A DNA stretch of 64,000 nucleotides, taken from the NCBI GenBank assembly GCA_029834535.1, contig JAQMWT010000404.1:1-64000 (forward strand), in the 5' to 3' direction. This stretch comes from Chrysophaeum taylorii (lineage: Eukaryota; Sar; Pelagophyceae; Pelagomonadales; Pelagomonadaceae). Below the pieces are notes generated by a model. That model was given only the letters and a program-made list of their open reading frames with translations, did no database searches and was not told where the DNA came from. Position 1 is the stretch's first letter, and each line of letters opens with the position of its first letter. Made by a program: the position numbers and the translations under genes. This document shows, one piece after another, positions 1 to 9,715 of this stretch.

Positions 1-1340
1 GTTCGGCGCGGTCGGCCGTAACGGGGACCGGTCAGCAGCAACGGAGGAAGGTCCGCCGCCCTTGGTGCGGGGTCGCGCGACGAGGAAGTTTTCCGTCGCG
101 TGGGGAGAGCTCGAAGTCGGCTTGCACGACCTTGCTCTGGCGCCAGACGAGCTGGTCGCGAGGACGCGGTCGGCGTTCTTTTGATTTTTCGCGGGCTCGC
201 GCGCGTAATCTTGTCGACCCACTCGAAGGCGGTCGGGGTGGGGGTCGATATGACGTGGGCCTGATGCTGGGTTCCGAGAATGAGAAGGAATTCCCACGGG
301 TCGAGAGCGACGCCCGAGGCGACGAGGCCGCCGAGCTGGTCGTCGCCGCGCGCCGCGCACGCGTGCTCGAGGGGAACGTGGTCGCGGAAGGCATAGCGGC
401 CGAGGTCGTCGCCGTTCCCTTCTTGGGCAGCTTGGGGGGCGGGCACGGGCGGCCTGACCGTGCTCTTGCGGGTCGCCTTGGTGCTCATCATGAGTCCGGC
501 CGAACGCGTCACGGTCGAGTCGCCGTAGGCTACGGAATCGTCGAAGAGGACGATGTAGGAGTCGACCATCCCGCGCCTCGCGGCGCGCGCGAGGTGGCCG
601 TCGAGGAGGACCGTCTTGCCGCAAGACGGCGACATCCAGAGCTCGACGACGTCGTGTTTCTGGAACGCTCGCTGACGCCCGAGACAGCGGCGCGGTCGGC
701 CTCCGACTTGATCTCGGCGTCGATGGCCGCCGCGGCGCGCTTCGCGCACTCGAGCGCCGCCTCGAGCGCTGCGTCGTCGTCCCCCAAGGCGTACCGAAAC
801 CCCGCCTTGGAGGCCCGCTTCCGCAGCTCGCCGAGGAGTAGAACGTACCGCGGACCGCGCTGCACGGGCATGATACAGAGACTCGCGAGGGTCTGCTGTC
901 TGAGGTTGGCCGGCTGGAGCTCGGCGCACCGCACGAAGGCCTCGAAGGCCCTAGACTTGGTCCGGAGGCTCGACAGCTCGGAAAAAAACGGCTTTATACG
1001 CCGCGACGTACGTACCGTAAGATCGACACATGGACGCCTCGTGTCTCTCGAATACTTCGCGCCACGCCCCTCTGCCCTCCGCCGCGACGAGGTCCTCGAG
1101 GAACCCCTGCGCGAACTCGATCACCGCGTCCAACGGCGCGAACAGACGTTCGACCATCCCTGCAAGCGACGACAACGCGCTCACCCCGTCCACCTCGCCC
1201 ACGCCCTGCACGAGCCCCGCCGACCACGCCCGCAGCGGCTTCCCGAACACGTCGCGCAGCGTCTTCATATCCTCCACGAAATTCCGTTCCGACGTCGCGA
1301 TCTCCGCCGCGGCGTGCTGGACGCCCGTCGGCGCCGCCAT
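1..1340 (-). CDS. RhoGEF (DH-PH) protein, C-terminus cut by window edge, with apparent frame breaks
   Basis: Guanine-nucleotide exchange factor for Rho-type GTPases, acting at membranes. The start chosen is ATG at 1340 (MAAPTG). Residues about 10-30 give the DH first helix (EIATSERNFVEDMKTL). A later stretch has the conserved DH motif MPVQRGPRYVLLLGEL (near 830-870). It is followed by a PH-like sheet (KTVLLDGHLARA, SYIVLFDDSV) and the PH end (DPWEFLLILG, AFEWVDKI) near 230-320. The domain is spread over several frames. One change lies at the seven-A run 983-989, where moving one base restores a perfect DH reading (FSELSSLRTKSRAFEAF). Another lies near 670-690 and possibly a third near 205-225. 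They could be consensus errors, a very short intron near 680, or pseudogene decay. Family identity is secure; intactness is not. Confidence 0.8.
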
Positions 1341-1523
1341 CCCCTATTGTATGATTCTTCTTTATTTAGAAAAAAAGGAAACTACACAATTTCTTTACTT
1401 TACATTCATTTACTTTACATCGAGGGAGGGTCCTTGAGGTGCTGGTGACGTCAACAAATGTTTTCTTTCTCTCTAACGATCATGATCTAACGATGATGAT
1501 CGATCGATATCTCATTCGATGAT

Positions 1524-2313
1524 ATGATGATCGATAGTTGCCGGGGGAGCTTCGACAGCAATCGGCGCTACTCGATCGAGTCGGAGCCGAACGCCGCCGC
1601 CGCCGCCGCCGCCGCAGAGTTCGAACGCCCGTCCGAGTCGACGTCGAACTACGGCGGCGGGGGCGGTTGTTCGCTATCGCCCAACTCCCACGCGGTGGTG
1701 GGGAGGACCGACGGCTGGGGCCGCCTCGCCCTCAAGGCGGTCGTCGAAGACAATCCTCGAGCCCTCCGGACGGCGCTCGAGCGGACGACCTCAACCCACG
1801 AGGAGACGATGGCCTGTCTCGCCTGCAAGGCCAAGGGCGGCAACTCGTGGTACTACTCTGATTTCCGCGTCCGCGCCGGCTACGACCCGGATCTCGTCAC
1901 GCCCGAGCCCGGCGACACCATCCTCCACATCGCCCTTCGCCATCGCCGATCAACTACCCTCGTCGCGACGCCTCGAACTGGGCGCGGATCGCCTCGCGGC
2001 CAACAACAGCGGCGAGACGCCGGTCGACATCGACCGCTCGCGATCCACCGAGCCGACGAGCCAGGAGCTCGAAGAAACCGCAGAGACATCATCATCATCA
2101 TCACCGCCGGGATCATCGAAGACAGCGAGGGGGCGCGAAAGGTGCGGGCCGCCCTCGGAAAGGGGCCGCCGCCTCGAGTTCGTCCGGAACGGCGCCGCGG
2201 ACAAGGCCATCCCGGTCTACCGTCTGCGCTCGAGCCTTCGGAGAGTCGGTAGTCCTGAGGAGGAGGAGGAGGAGGAGGAGGAGGAGGCCAGACCTAGACC
2301 TCGAAATGCATAA
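1524..2313 (+). CDS. ankyrin-repeat-like protein with one frame change
   Basis: ATG at 1524 opens a protein with an Ala/Gly-rich N-terminus. It is followed by ankyrin-like helices (DGWGRLALKAVVEDNPRAL) and a repeat start (GDTILHIALRH). Near 1945 the frame changes; in the next frame the repeat continues as LELGADRLAANNSGETPVDI, a classic ankyrin hairpin, so both halves belong together. That frame runs through a Ser/Pro-rich stretch and a Glu run (GAG)n at about 2257-2286 to a TAA at 2311-2313. One base gained or lost, rather than an intron, best explains the break because no GT donor lies there. Ankyrin repeats mediate protein contacts; the partner cannot be inferred. It is divergent from the RhoGEF with a gap of about 180 bp. 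Confidence 0.6.
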
Positions 2314-2327
2314 ACTCTCACGAGAGA

Positions 2328-4010
2328 CTATATCGAGTAGTGGATACCGACTACCTCGGAGATGATCAAATCAGAGGTGGGGAGGGTGGAGGGCGTCCAG
2401 GAAGAGTCCGGCGGGGCGGCTCGCACGAGGTCGGGGGGAAGATCGTTCAAGAAGGCGGCGTCGATCGCGGCCGCGTTGGCGTCGGTGATGAGGCCGCCCT
2501 TGGAGACGTGCCAGCGGCCGACCGCGCCGCCCGAGCGGAATCGGGAGGTGGCCTGGGGCATGGTGCTCGGGAAGCCGCTTTCTTCATCTCGTCGAAGGAG
2601 GAGGCATCGAGGACGGCCCTCAAGACTTTTCGTCGCAAGGCACGTCGAGGAAGTCGGCGACGCGTCGGATTAGCGTCGCCGGGTTAGCCTTGAGGTCTTC
2701 GAAAAAGAGAAAGCAGCAGACTCGAGGCGACGACGACCTCGCGTATTCCCACCATCCGACGTGGTGGTCGCGCCAGCTGCCGTGCTCGACCCTGCCATCG
2801 AGGAAAAGGCGGACGAAGTGGTCGAAGTCGCCCGTATACCGGTAGGGCGGCAGGGCCTTGAGGTGCGCGTAGAACGAGTTGCAGCAGTCCTTCGGGTTTC
2901 GAGCGACGTATATGATCTTCGCGTCGGTGGTAGCGGCAGAGATGCTTTGGCGCGTGAGTTTTGAAGACGCGGCGGCCGGCGTGGCGTTCGATTCGCGAGA
3001 TCGAATCGACGTAGGGACAAGGACCGCCGAAGCGACGGGTCCGCGCCCAGCAGGCCTCGAGCCACGGGGCCTGGGTCTGGAGCGCGGGGTGCGGTTTGAC
3101 GCGCGTCGCGTCGCCTCGGTGGAGCAACAAGAGCACGATCTGCTGCATCCAGGTTGTTCCGCACTTGGGGTAGGTCGCGACGACGACGTCGCCCGGTTCG
3201 CTTTCGAAATTTCGCGCGAGGTGAGTTACGACGTCGGCGCGAACGAAGGGCGGGTGCACGACGTCTTCGACCATCGCGTAGGCCATGCCGTGCTCGTCGA
3301 CGACCGGCGGCCGCCCGGTCGGCTGGTCGTGGCGCAAAACGAGGTCGGCGACGGCGCGCCCGAGCGCGGGCCTCTCGGCGCACGCGGCGTCTGCCCACGT
3401 CGCGATTCGCTCGCGACCGCGGAGCGCGAGCGTCTCGCGCCAGGGCCGCGTAGGCCTCAAAAATTCCACGCGCCCATCAAAAAGGAATCGTTCGGCGTAG
3501 AGCGCGGCGAGGGCCACCACGGGGACCACGAACAGCGTCCCGAACGACGGGACGCCGTCCTCCCGTAGCGCCGCGTCCACGGCGTCGAGGCGGGTCGTCC
3601 AGAGTTCGCGGACGTAGGGAGAGGGTCGAAGGAGGGGTCCTCTTCGCTGGCCTCGTCAACACCACCGAGCGGAACATCGAGCAAGTGGAGCCGCAGGGGC
3701 CGGAGTTGGTAGAACCAGGCCGTCCGCGCCCAGCCGCACCAGCGTCGCGACAGAGCCCTCGCGTCCGCGCTTTCATTCTTTTCGTCGTCGTCGTCGTCTC
3801 TCGAGTACTCGGCGACGAGTCTCGCGCCGTACAAACATCGCCGGGGGGTGACGAGCACCGGCAGTTCCCCAAACGGCGTCAGGCGGCGCCACTCCTCGGT
3901 CGTCCAGCCGACGGGTCGGGCGTCGATCCGGGCGACGTCGATCGCCGCAACGGCCGCCGCCGAGAGCGCGTCCGAAGAATCGTAGTAGAGGGTCGTAGAA
4001 CCAGGGGCCG

Positions 4011-4045
<35 letters not shown>

Positions 4046-5072
4046 GGAAGCGGGACGAGGGGATCGCCGATTTCCTCCTCCCCGCATCCCGGGGGAAGGC
4101 GCCTGAACGCAACGCCCGAGCGCCAGTTGCCGAGCGCGACCAAGGCGTCCCACGGCAAAAAGCGACACGCGCTCGACAGGAACGCGGGCCTCCATTCGAC
4201 GAAATACGCGCGGTCCCCTTTCGAGAACAACCCGCTCGTCCGGCGGAGTCTCTCGAGGTACGCGGCCGCGTGCGGGTAACGGTCGAGCCGAACACCATTT
4301 TGGGGAAGCTTGGTCGCTCTCGCGTACGCCGAGATGTCGGCTTGAGTGAGACGATCTCCGACCAAAAACTGTCGTCCCCGGATCGTGGCGTCGAGGCCCG
4401 CGAGCGCCTGCTCGATCTTCCGGAGTCGCCGGCGCCGCCAGGCGTCCGAGACTTTTGCCTCGTAGATTTTCTCGGCCTTGGCCGCGTAAAACGGGTCGGC
4501 CGACGCGCCGGGACCGCGCGCGTAAACGCGCGCCTCGACCACGTCGCGCGCCACGCCGGGCCGTCGACCTGCTGGCGCGAGAGCGGCCACACCTCCTCGG
4601 CGAGCCCCAGCTCCCACTGCTGCCACTGGAGCACGTCGAACCGCTCCTCGCGGTCCTTCGGATACAGCGCCGGCGAATCGGGATACGCCTCTTCTAGCCA
4701 TTCGCAAATCGCCTGCGACTCGTACAGCACGAGCTTCTTCTTTTTCTTCTTCTTTGACCCGCGCCTCGCAACCAGCACGGGCACCTTACCCTGCGGATTC
4801 AAAGCGAGGAACTCGGCGCGTCGCTGCTCGCCCTTGAGCAAGTTCACCTCGATCGCCTCGAACGCCAGCTTCTTCAAGGTCAGCGTCGCCCACACGCGCC
4901 GCGCGCATGGCGACCTTCGGAAGTAGTACAGCACCAGCTCGGCGTCTGCTATCTGTCGCCGCCGTCTCTTCCGCCGCCGCCGCCGCCGCCGGGTCAAGGA
5001 GGCGGCGGCGAGCCCCACGGCGACAAGCCCCGCGACGGCCGCGATCCTCTGGAAGAAGAATGAAGGAGTCAT
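2328..5072 (-). CDS. membrane-anchored GST-GST-sulfotransferase, probable fusion, with frame breaks
   Basis: From ATG 5072 a hydrophobic anchor (IAAVAGLVAVGLAAASL) and an Arg cluster precede a glutathione S-transferase N-domain (residues ~45-120; RRSPCARRVWATL, NPQGKVPVLV, YESQAICEWLEEAYP). A GST C-domain follows (~125-290; FLVGDRLTQADISAY). After a Thr run encoded by (TTG)n at 4010-4045 comes a second, weaker GST N-domain (TPFGELPVLV) and C-domain (YVRELWTTRLDAVDAAL; ATWADAACAERPAL). It runs straight into a cytosolic-type sulfotransferase. That part has the PAPS 5' loop ATYPKCGTTWMQQIV, the KTHAPKHL strand, KIIYVARNPKDCCNSFY (3'-phosphate site), FFEDLKANP and a C-terminal FRSGGAVGRWHV near 2500. 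At least five single-base frame changes occur (about 4550, 3605, 2945, 2632, 2572), several at short A, C or CT runs. GST and sulfotransferase could instead be two adjacent genes (second start near 3580). Confidence 0.65.
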
Positions 5073-5204
5073 CACAGACTGATTCGCGGAGGTAAGGATT
5101 GGGTGAGAAAGCTTAAGGGTAAGGGAGATCCAATTTCGTTCCCGCCAGGACGTCGCACTTCGTCGCACACACATGCGTGCGCCGGAAGCAAGCGTTTTTA
5201 TAGC

Positions 5205-5392
5205 CTACGGGCGGGCGGGCGGGACCCGTTCTCTCTTCGCCTGCCCCGCGGCTCGGCGATTACCCCGACTAGGCCCCGCCTTTCAGGCATCCCTCGCGTC
5301 TTCACCCCACTTCCGTCTTAACTGGGCATCCCTCGCGTCTCCACACAAGACCCTCAACGCCCGTGCTCCCCCTCAGTCGACTTTTAAAAACC
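5205..5392. repeat. diverged copy of dispersed repeat A
   Basis: The stretch from 5205 matches the repeat copies near 16.6 and 39.2 kb with many differences: the shared core CTCGGCGATTACCCCGACTA, then CAGGCATCCCTC, ending in the same terminus CAGTCGACTTTTAAAAAC. The rest of 5073-6058 holds (CGTT)n tracts and no gene I can support; a plus-strand open frame over 5173-5856 is low-complexity and lacks recognisable domains. Confidence 0.5.
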
Positions 5393-5393
5393 C

Positions 5394-5420
5394 TCGTTCG
5401 TTCGTTCGTTCGTTCGATCG
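5394..5420. repeat. (CGTT)n microsatellite
   Basis: Six near-perfect CGTT units followed by TTGG variants; a second, shorter tract lies at about 5518-5560. Confidence 0.9.
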
Positions 5421-6058
5421 TTGGTTGGTTCGTTCAATACCCACTTCCGCATTATTAACCGGGCAGCCCACACAACCCAGCCCCCGCTCGCACCCCCTTA
5501 GCAGCACTAGTCGACCCTCGTTCGTTCGTTTCGAATTCGTAATTCGTTTCGTTCGTTCACAAGCGCATCATCCCCCTTCTTTCCAAGATGATTCACGTGA
5601 CGACCCAGACCCAGGCCGCTGTAAAATAGGACAAGTCGCAGGGACCATAAATATCAAGGCCACTCCTTCCTTGCGGCGGGGTCTTTCCAGCATAGGCACT
5701 GGACCCCGGCCTTTCGTATTTAATCCTAGAGAGGGTGGTGTTCTCGGTCCTATGAGGAGGAGGAGGAGGAGGCGGCACGCGGGCATCACATCACATCACG
5801 TCACGTCGCGCCGAGGAGTATGGACAAGCGCGTGCCACCTCCAAGACCCGCATTAATTTTACGAGGAAAAAAAAAACCGGGCGCATTGGAGGGACGGGGT
5901 TCGATTCACGGACGCGTGGCTTGAAAACGCCGAGAGACTGGACAGTCTTTCTCTCGACGGACGGGCGGGGCGCGCGGTCTCCTAAATAACAGACCGTAGC
6001 GAGCAGCCAGCCAGTGAGAAAAGGGGGAGGACGCAGGTCGAAAAAATGTCGCACCGTT

Positions 6059-7525
6059 CTATAGCACGTGGATGGTCTCGAGCCAGCCGCCGCCGACCTT
6101 GGGTCCGAGCTCGAGGACGGCCGGGACGGCGTCGGCGAGGGCTTTGGTTTCGGGAGAAGTCGAGGGGCCCATGCAGTCGATGACTCGGATGTTCTTAAAG
6201 TAGGCCCGGAGAGCCCTCGCTGGGGTGGCGTGCGTGACGATGAGGACGGAGTCGACCGAGGCTTCGATATCCAAAAGGACGGTTTCGAGACGCGAGACCA
6301 AGTCGGCGTACGACTCTCCCGAATCGGGGCCGCGGTCGTGGAGGTCTCGGCGCTTTGGGGCGGAGGTGACGTTGGGGTCGGCACACACCAAGAGCGGGTT
6401 GAGGGCCGAGGTATGGGTGAGCGTAACGAGGTCGGGGGCGGTCGACTGGATCGTCTTCGCGGCGTCGATCGCGAGCGGCATCGTCGACGAGTAAACGGAA
6501 AGGCGCGAATCTGGTCGTCGGCGCCACCACCACTCGGCGAGGCGCGGGCCAAAATCGACGTCCACGTCGGCTGCCGCGACAAACTCTGGCTCGTGCTGCC
6601 GAGGCGCGAGGGCCGTGACGAAGACGGGACGATCGTCGGAGTGGATCGCCGCGCAGAAGGGAACCACCGTCTTGGACATCCGTCCGAAGCACAGGTTCGC
6701 AGTGATTTTCGAGCTGAAGTCGTGCATCTTCACGTAGGCCCCCTCGACGTCCTGGACCGGCTCGTAGCTCTTCTCGTAGTTAGCGATGCGCTTCCGCAAG
6801 TCGACCAGCGCCGACTCGAAGTCCATGCCCCGAAAGTCGGGGCTCGAGGTCACCTTGGTGCGCATGTTCGCGTCCAGAATCGCCAAATCGTCGCACAGCG
6901 ACTCGACGAAGACAACGCTCGTCGACGGATGTTCGCCGCACCGCTCGACGACAGCCCGGCGCCGCGCGCGCGTCGAGTTCGTCGCGTCGAATATACCGAT
7001 ATCGCCCTCCTCCTCGAGCAGCCACGCCAGCAACGAGTCCAACACCTCCATCGCGAGCGCCTCGCGCCGCGCCTTGGCCTCGAGATTCGACGAATCGAAG
7101 AAGCTCGCCTCGCTGTGCGCGCTCCGCTTGTTCTCCTCGCCGCCCCGCGACCGCCGGTGCGCGCCCACGTTGAACACGCGCGTCTTGTACCCCGACCACG
7201 ACAAAAACGAGTACAACTTGGCCGCGATGAACGACTTTCCGCGCGCGGGCATGCCCACCATCACCAAAATCAGCTTCTTCGAGTTGTGCGTCAGCAGCGA
7301 CCGCTGGCTCAAGCACTCGACGTCTTTCAGACCGACCCGTTCGACAATCCCGGCCGTCTCGTAGTAGCTGATACCCTTCTCGCTCGCCCTCGCCAACCCA
7401 CCCTTCTCGGGATGCGCCTGCCGGCTTGTCATATCGCTCGCTGCCCACTCCTCCCGCCGCAACTTCTTCGGCCTCTCCAAGATGCGATGCTTTCTCAACC
7501 AGAGGATTCCTGGCCTTCGCTCCAA
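6059..7525 (-). CDS. 6-phosphofructo-2-kinase/fructose-2,6-bisphosphatase-like, degenerate phosphatase half
   Basis: Makes fructose 2,6-bisphosphate, the signal that sets glycolytic versus gluconeogenic flux in the cytosol. The intact 488-residue frame starts at 7525. The kinase half (residues ~80-290) has the Walker A motif MVGMPARGKSFIA, the NVGAHRR loop (family: NVGEYRR) and IFDATNSTRARR, all typical of PFKFB. The C-terminal half has the fold of the histidine-phosphatase domain: SGESYADLVSRLE and the late VTHATPARALRAYF. But where the family has the catalytic RHGE motif this protein reads VFVTALAPRQHEPEF. The nucleophilic histidine is therefore missing and the late motif is VTHAT rather than the usual CHQA. 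I infer kinase activity without bisphosphatase activity. Codon use and GC match the neighbours, and no frame breaks are seen. Confidence 0.88.
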   Translation of the reverse strand: MERRPGILWLRKHRILERPKKLRREEWAASDMTSRQAHPEKGGLARASEKGISYYETAGIVERVGLKDVECLSQRSLLTHNSKKLILVMVGMPARGKSFIAAKLYSFLSWSGYKTRVFNVGAHRRSRGGEENKRSAHSEASFFDSSNLEAKARREALAMEVLDSLLAWLLEEEGDIGIFDATNSTRARRRAVVERCGEHPSTSVVFVESLCDDLAILDANMRTKVTSSPDFRGMDFESALVDLRKRIANYEKSYEPVQDVEGAYVKMHDFSSKITANLCFGRMSKTVVPFCAAIHSDDRPVFVTALAPRQHEPEFVAAADVDVDFGPRLAEWWWRRRPDSRLSVYSSTMPLAIDAAKTIQSTAPDLVTLTHTSALNPLLVCADPNVTSAPKRRDLHDRGPDSGESYADLVSRLETVLLDIEASVDSVLIVTHATPARALRAYFKNIRVIDCMGPSTSPETKALADAVPAVLELGPKVGGGWLETIHVL

Positions 7526-7740
7526 CGGTACTCCAACGGCAGCATTTCCTTCAACTCAACTCTTGGAGGAGTTGTAATTCTTCAGTAATTCTTCAGCCCA
7601 GTTCCCCACGAATTAATCAGCACCAATAATAATAATCCTTACTACTAATCGACAGATCCTTACTACTAATCGACAGATGTTTGTCTGTTTGTTTGTCTTT
7701 AAATGTCGACTGCTAAGTGTTTGTCTGTTTGTCTGTCTGT

Positions 7741-7873
7741 TTGTCTTTAAATGTCGACTGCTAAGAGGGGGGTGTGTGGGGGGAGCATGAAGGATGTGGG
7801 TGGGTTTGTGGGGTATGAGGGATGTGCCTGACGGGCGGAGATAAGTACGCGGGACCTAGTCGGGGTCATCGCC
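7741..7873 (+). repeat. fragment of dispersed repeat A nested in Helitron copy 1
   Basis: Starts at TTTAAATGTCGACTGCTAAG and runs through GGGTTTGTGGGGTATGAGGG to GTCGGGGTCATCGCCGA, matching about 130 bp of the copy at 16562. On both sides it is bordered by TTTGTCTG units that are contiguous in the other Helitron copy. Confidence 0.8.
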
Positions 7874-8539
7874 GAAGTTTGTCTGTTTGTCCCCCGATTT
7901 AGGGTAAGGATCAGGTAGGCCCGCGAGCCAGGCATTGATCCTCCCAAGCCGTCTACGGCAACCTCGCAGACTATTTCCACGACCCGCGGCGGCTCTTTCA
8001 GCGCGCCATTCTCACGCCCCGTCGAAACGATGTTGTCGATGCTGACAACGCGCGCATGACCGCGGCCTTATTTTCCCGGAGACGAGGCGTCGGAGTTCTT
8101 TTAGGCAGACTAGGTTGGGTCGGAAGACGACGCCTCGCTCTTTACAGTCGAGTTTTCGACTCCCTGACAACCAACGGCATGCTGACTTTGATCGCGAGCT
8201 TACGGTCTTCGCAACCTCGACCCGTCGCACGGCCACTGCAACGGTACCAGATACATGATCGATCGTGTCGTGTCGCCGAGGCTCCTCCAACCTGTATCCC
8301 TTAAGGCCCGCCGACGCCAAACGATCAACAAGAGCCAGGGCCACAAGAGCCAGGGCCAGACGCCCCGCGAGGTCGGCGTCCTCTTGCCCAAACCCGTCTT
8401 CTGCCACGTCCAGCTCTACGTGGCTCCCTGTCGATCGGCAACCCCGAGGATATAATCATCTGGGTCAACGACGACTCCACCCTACCCCACACGTGCTGCG
8501 CAATACCGATAAGCCCCCTCCCGGCGTCTACACGCGCAC

Positions 8540-8900
8540 TATAGGTGAACTTACTGGGACCAGGTGAATTTACTAGGGTTAGAGATTGGGATTAGGTGAA
8601 TATAGTGACCAGGTGAACTTACTGAGACCAGATGAACTTACTGAGGATTTTCGAGTAAACTCAAAGGTTAGCGGCGTGTGCGGGTCGAGGCAGCTTAGAT
8701 TGGCGGAGGCGAGAGCGACGAGCTCGAAGGAGTGGGTGTGAGCACGAGTGGGTTTGCGCCGAACTTACTGGGGGTGGAGATTTGGACTAGGTGAACTTAC
8801 TGACCAGGTGAACTTATTCAAAAAATTTTCAAGAAACTTACTGAGACCAGGTGAACTTACTGGGGTTAGAGATTGGGACTAGGTGAACTTACTGGGCTGC
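8540..8900. repeat. minisatellite-like array of GTGAACTTACTG units
   Basis: Irregularly spaced units of GTGAACTTACTGGGACCAG alternate with GGGGTTAGAGATTGGGACTA. The same array, in the same order, follows the helicase motifs in the second Helitron copy (about 40790-41130), so it belongs to the element's 3' region rather than being an independent satellite. Confidence 0.85.
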
Positions 8901-8930
8901 ACTTGTAATAATAATAAAGGAACGAGGATT

Positions 8931-8972
8931 AAATTGAATTGAATTGAATTGAATTGAATTGAATTGAATTGA
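8931..8972. repeat. (TTGAA)n pentanucleotide microsatellite
   Basis: About eight perfect TTGAA units just beyond the right end of Helitron copy 1. Confidence 0.95.
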
Positions 8973-9170
8973 TGCGCCTCTCTCCTGAGCCCACACTCGA
9001 TTTGTCGGGCGCCGCGCGGTAAGTTCGGTAGGGTGGGGATTGAAGAGAAAAAAAGAAAAGAACCGTCTCCCCCAAAAAAAAAAGACTCTCTTCCGGCCGG
9101 CCGAATCGTCCAGTTGCTGCACCACCTCATGGGCTTTATTTATTTTAGAGAAGGTCGTCTCACTGCCACA

Positions 9171-9534
9171 TCAACCCCCAGAGATGGGTGGGATGAGTGC
9201 GACCTCGTCGCCGTTTGATAGGACGGGATCGTCGTCGACGGAGACGTAGGCCTGGTTGAGGGCGATTGCCGTATCCATCGCCAGCGATGTAACGTCGAGG
9301 AGCTTGAACTTGGAGGCCAACGCCTGCGTCGCCGACGATGATGATGGCACTCACCGTCGCCGGACTCACTCGTCTCAGGTCCGAGGTCTTGGACCCTCGC
9401 GGCAACTCGAGCGTGCACTCGCTCGACTGGGCGAGTTCGCGAGCCGAGGCGAACAGGAGCACCTTGACCTGCGACTCAATCGAAGGAGGAAGCGTTGTTG
9501 TTACTGCGGCGCTCACCGTGATTTGCTCCTCCAT
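9171..9534 (-). CDS. MOCS2A: molybdopterin synthase small subunit (MoaD/MOCS2A), one short intron
   Basis: Carries the sulfur, as a C-terminal thiocarboxylate, used to make molybdopterin in molybdenum cofactor synthesis; cytosolic. The join of 9370-9534 and 9171-9323 gives 105 residues from ATG 9534. It has a ubiquitin-like start (VKVLLFASARELAQ), TSDLRR, then LLDVTSLAMDTAIALNQAYV and the hallmark end NGDEVALIPPISGG with the terminal Gly-Gly. The 46-bp intron 9324-9369 starts GTGAGT and ends GCAG; an alternative donor inside it would give 31 bp, also in frame. I chose the ATG at 9534 because the MEEQITV start leaves a normal family length. It lies about 180 bp downstream of the FYVE gene on the same strand. 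Confidence 0.87.
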
Positions 9535-9715
9535 GACGCTTACCCTCCAACGTATCGTCTGCGTGGAAACAAGAAAGCTCCCGAACGATGCAATCAATTA
9601 CACACCTTGCGCGCACGTTGGCGAGCGCTAATCGGAGAGAGAGACCTCGTTTGCTAGACCAGTCCCGGCGGTAGCGCTCTGCGGCCTTGGTTGCCCCGGA
9701 ACGACAGTGTTAGGT

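Larger units (their letters stand above)
7636..8905 (+). mobile_element. Helitron copy 1, decayed, with PIF1-type helicase motifs
   Basis: Translated in changing plus-strand frames, the segment shows ordered motifs of the C-terminal PIF1/Helitron helicase: YFHDPRRLFQRAILTPRRND (7969-8030), FPGDEASEFF, LFTVEF, RNLDPSHGHCNGTRYMI (about 8215-8260), then TINKSQG and VGVLLPKPVFCHVQLYVA (8320-8430). Stops and shifts interrupt it, so it is a relic. It is closely matched by 40064-41133. The shared ends are A|TCCTTACTACTAATCGACAG on the left and CTGCACTTG|T on the right, as expected for Helitron insertion between A and T. The right end is CTTG rather than the usual CTRR. A TTTGTCTG microsatellite and a piece of repeat A sit inside the left part. 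Confidence 0.75.

Noticed and set aside
132-1448. 438-codon plus-strand open frame opposite the RhoGEF
   Set aside because: Arg/Val/Asp-rich antisense shadow; the minus strand carries clear DH and PH motifs.
5173-5856. 227-codon plus-strand frame
   Set aside because: Made of repeat A-like and (CGTT)n sequence; no domain or signal.
5885-5910. GGTTCGATTC resembling a tRNA T-loop
   Set aside because: The flanking bases do not form a five-pair T stem and no A-box or acceptor stem lies at the right distance.
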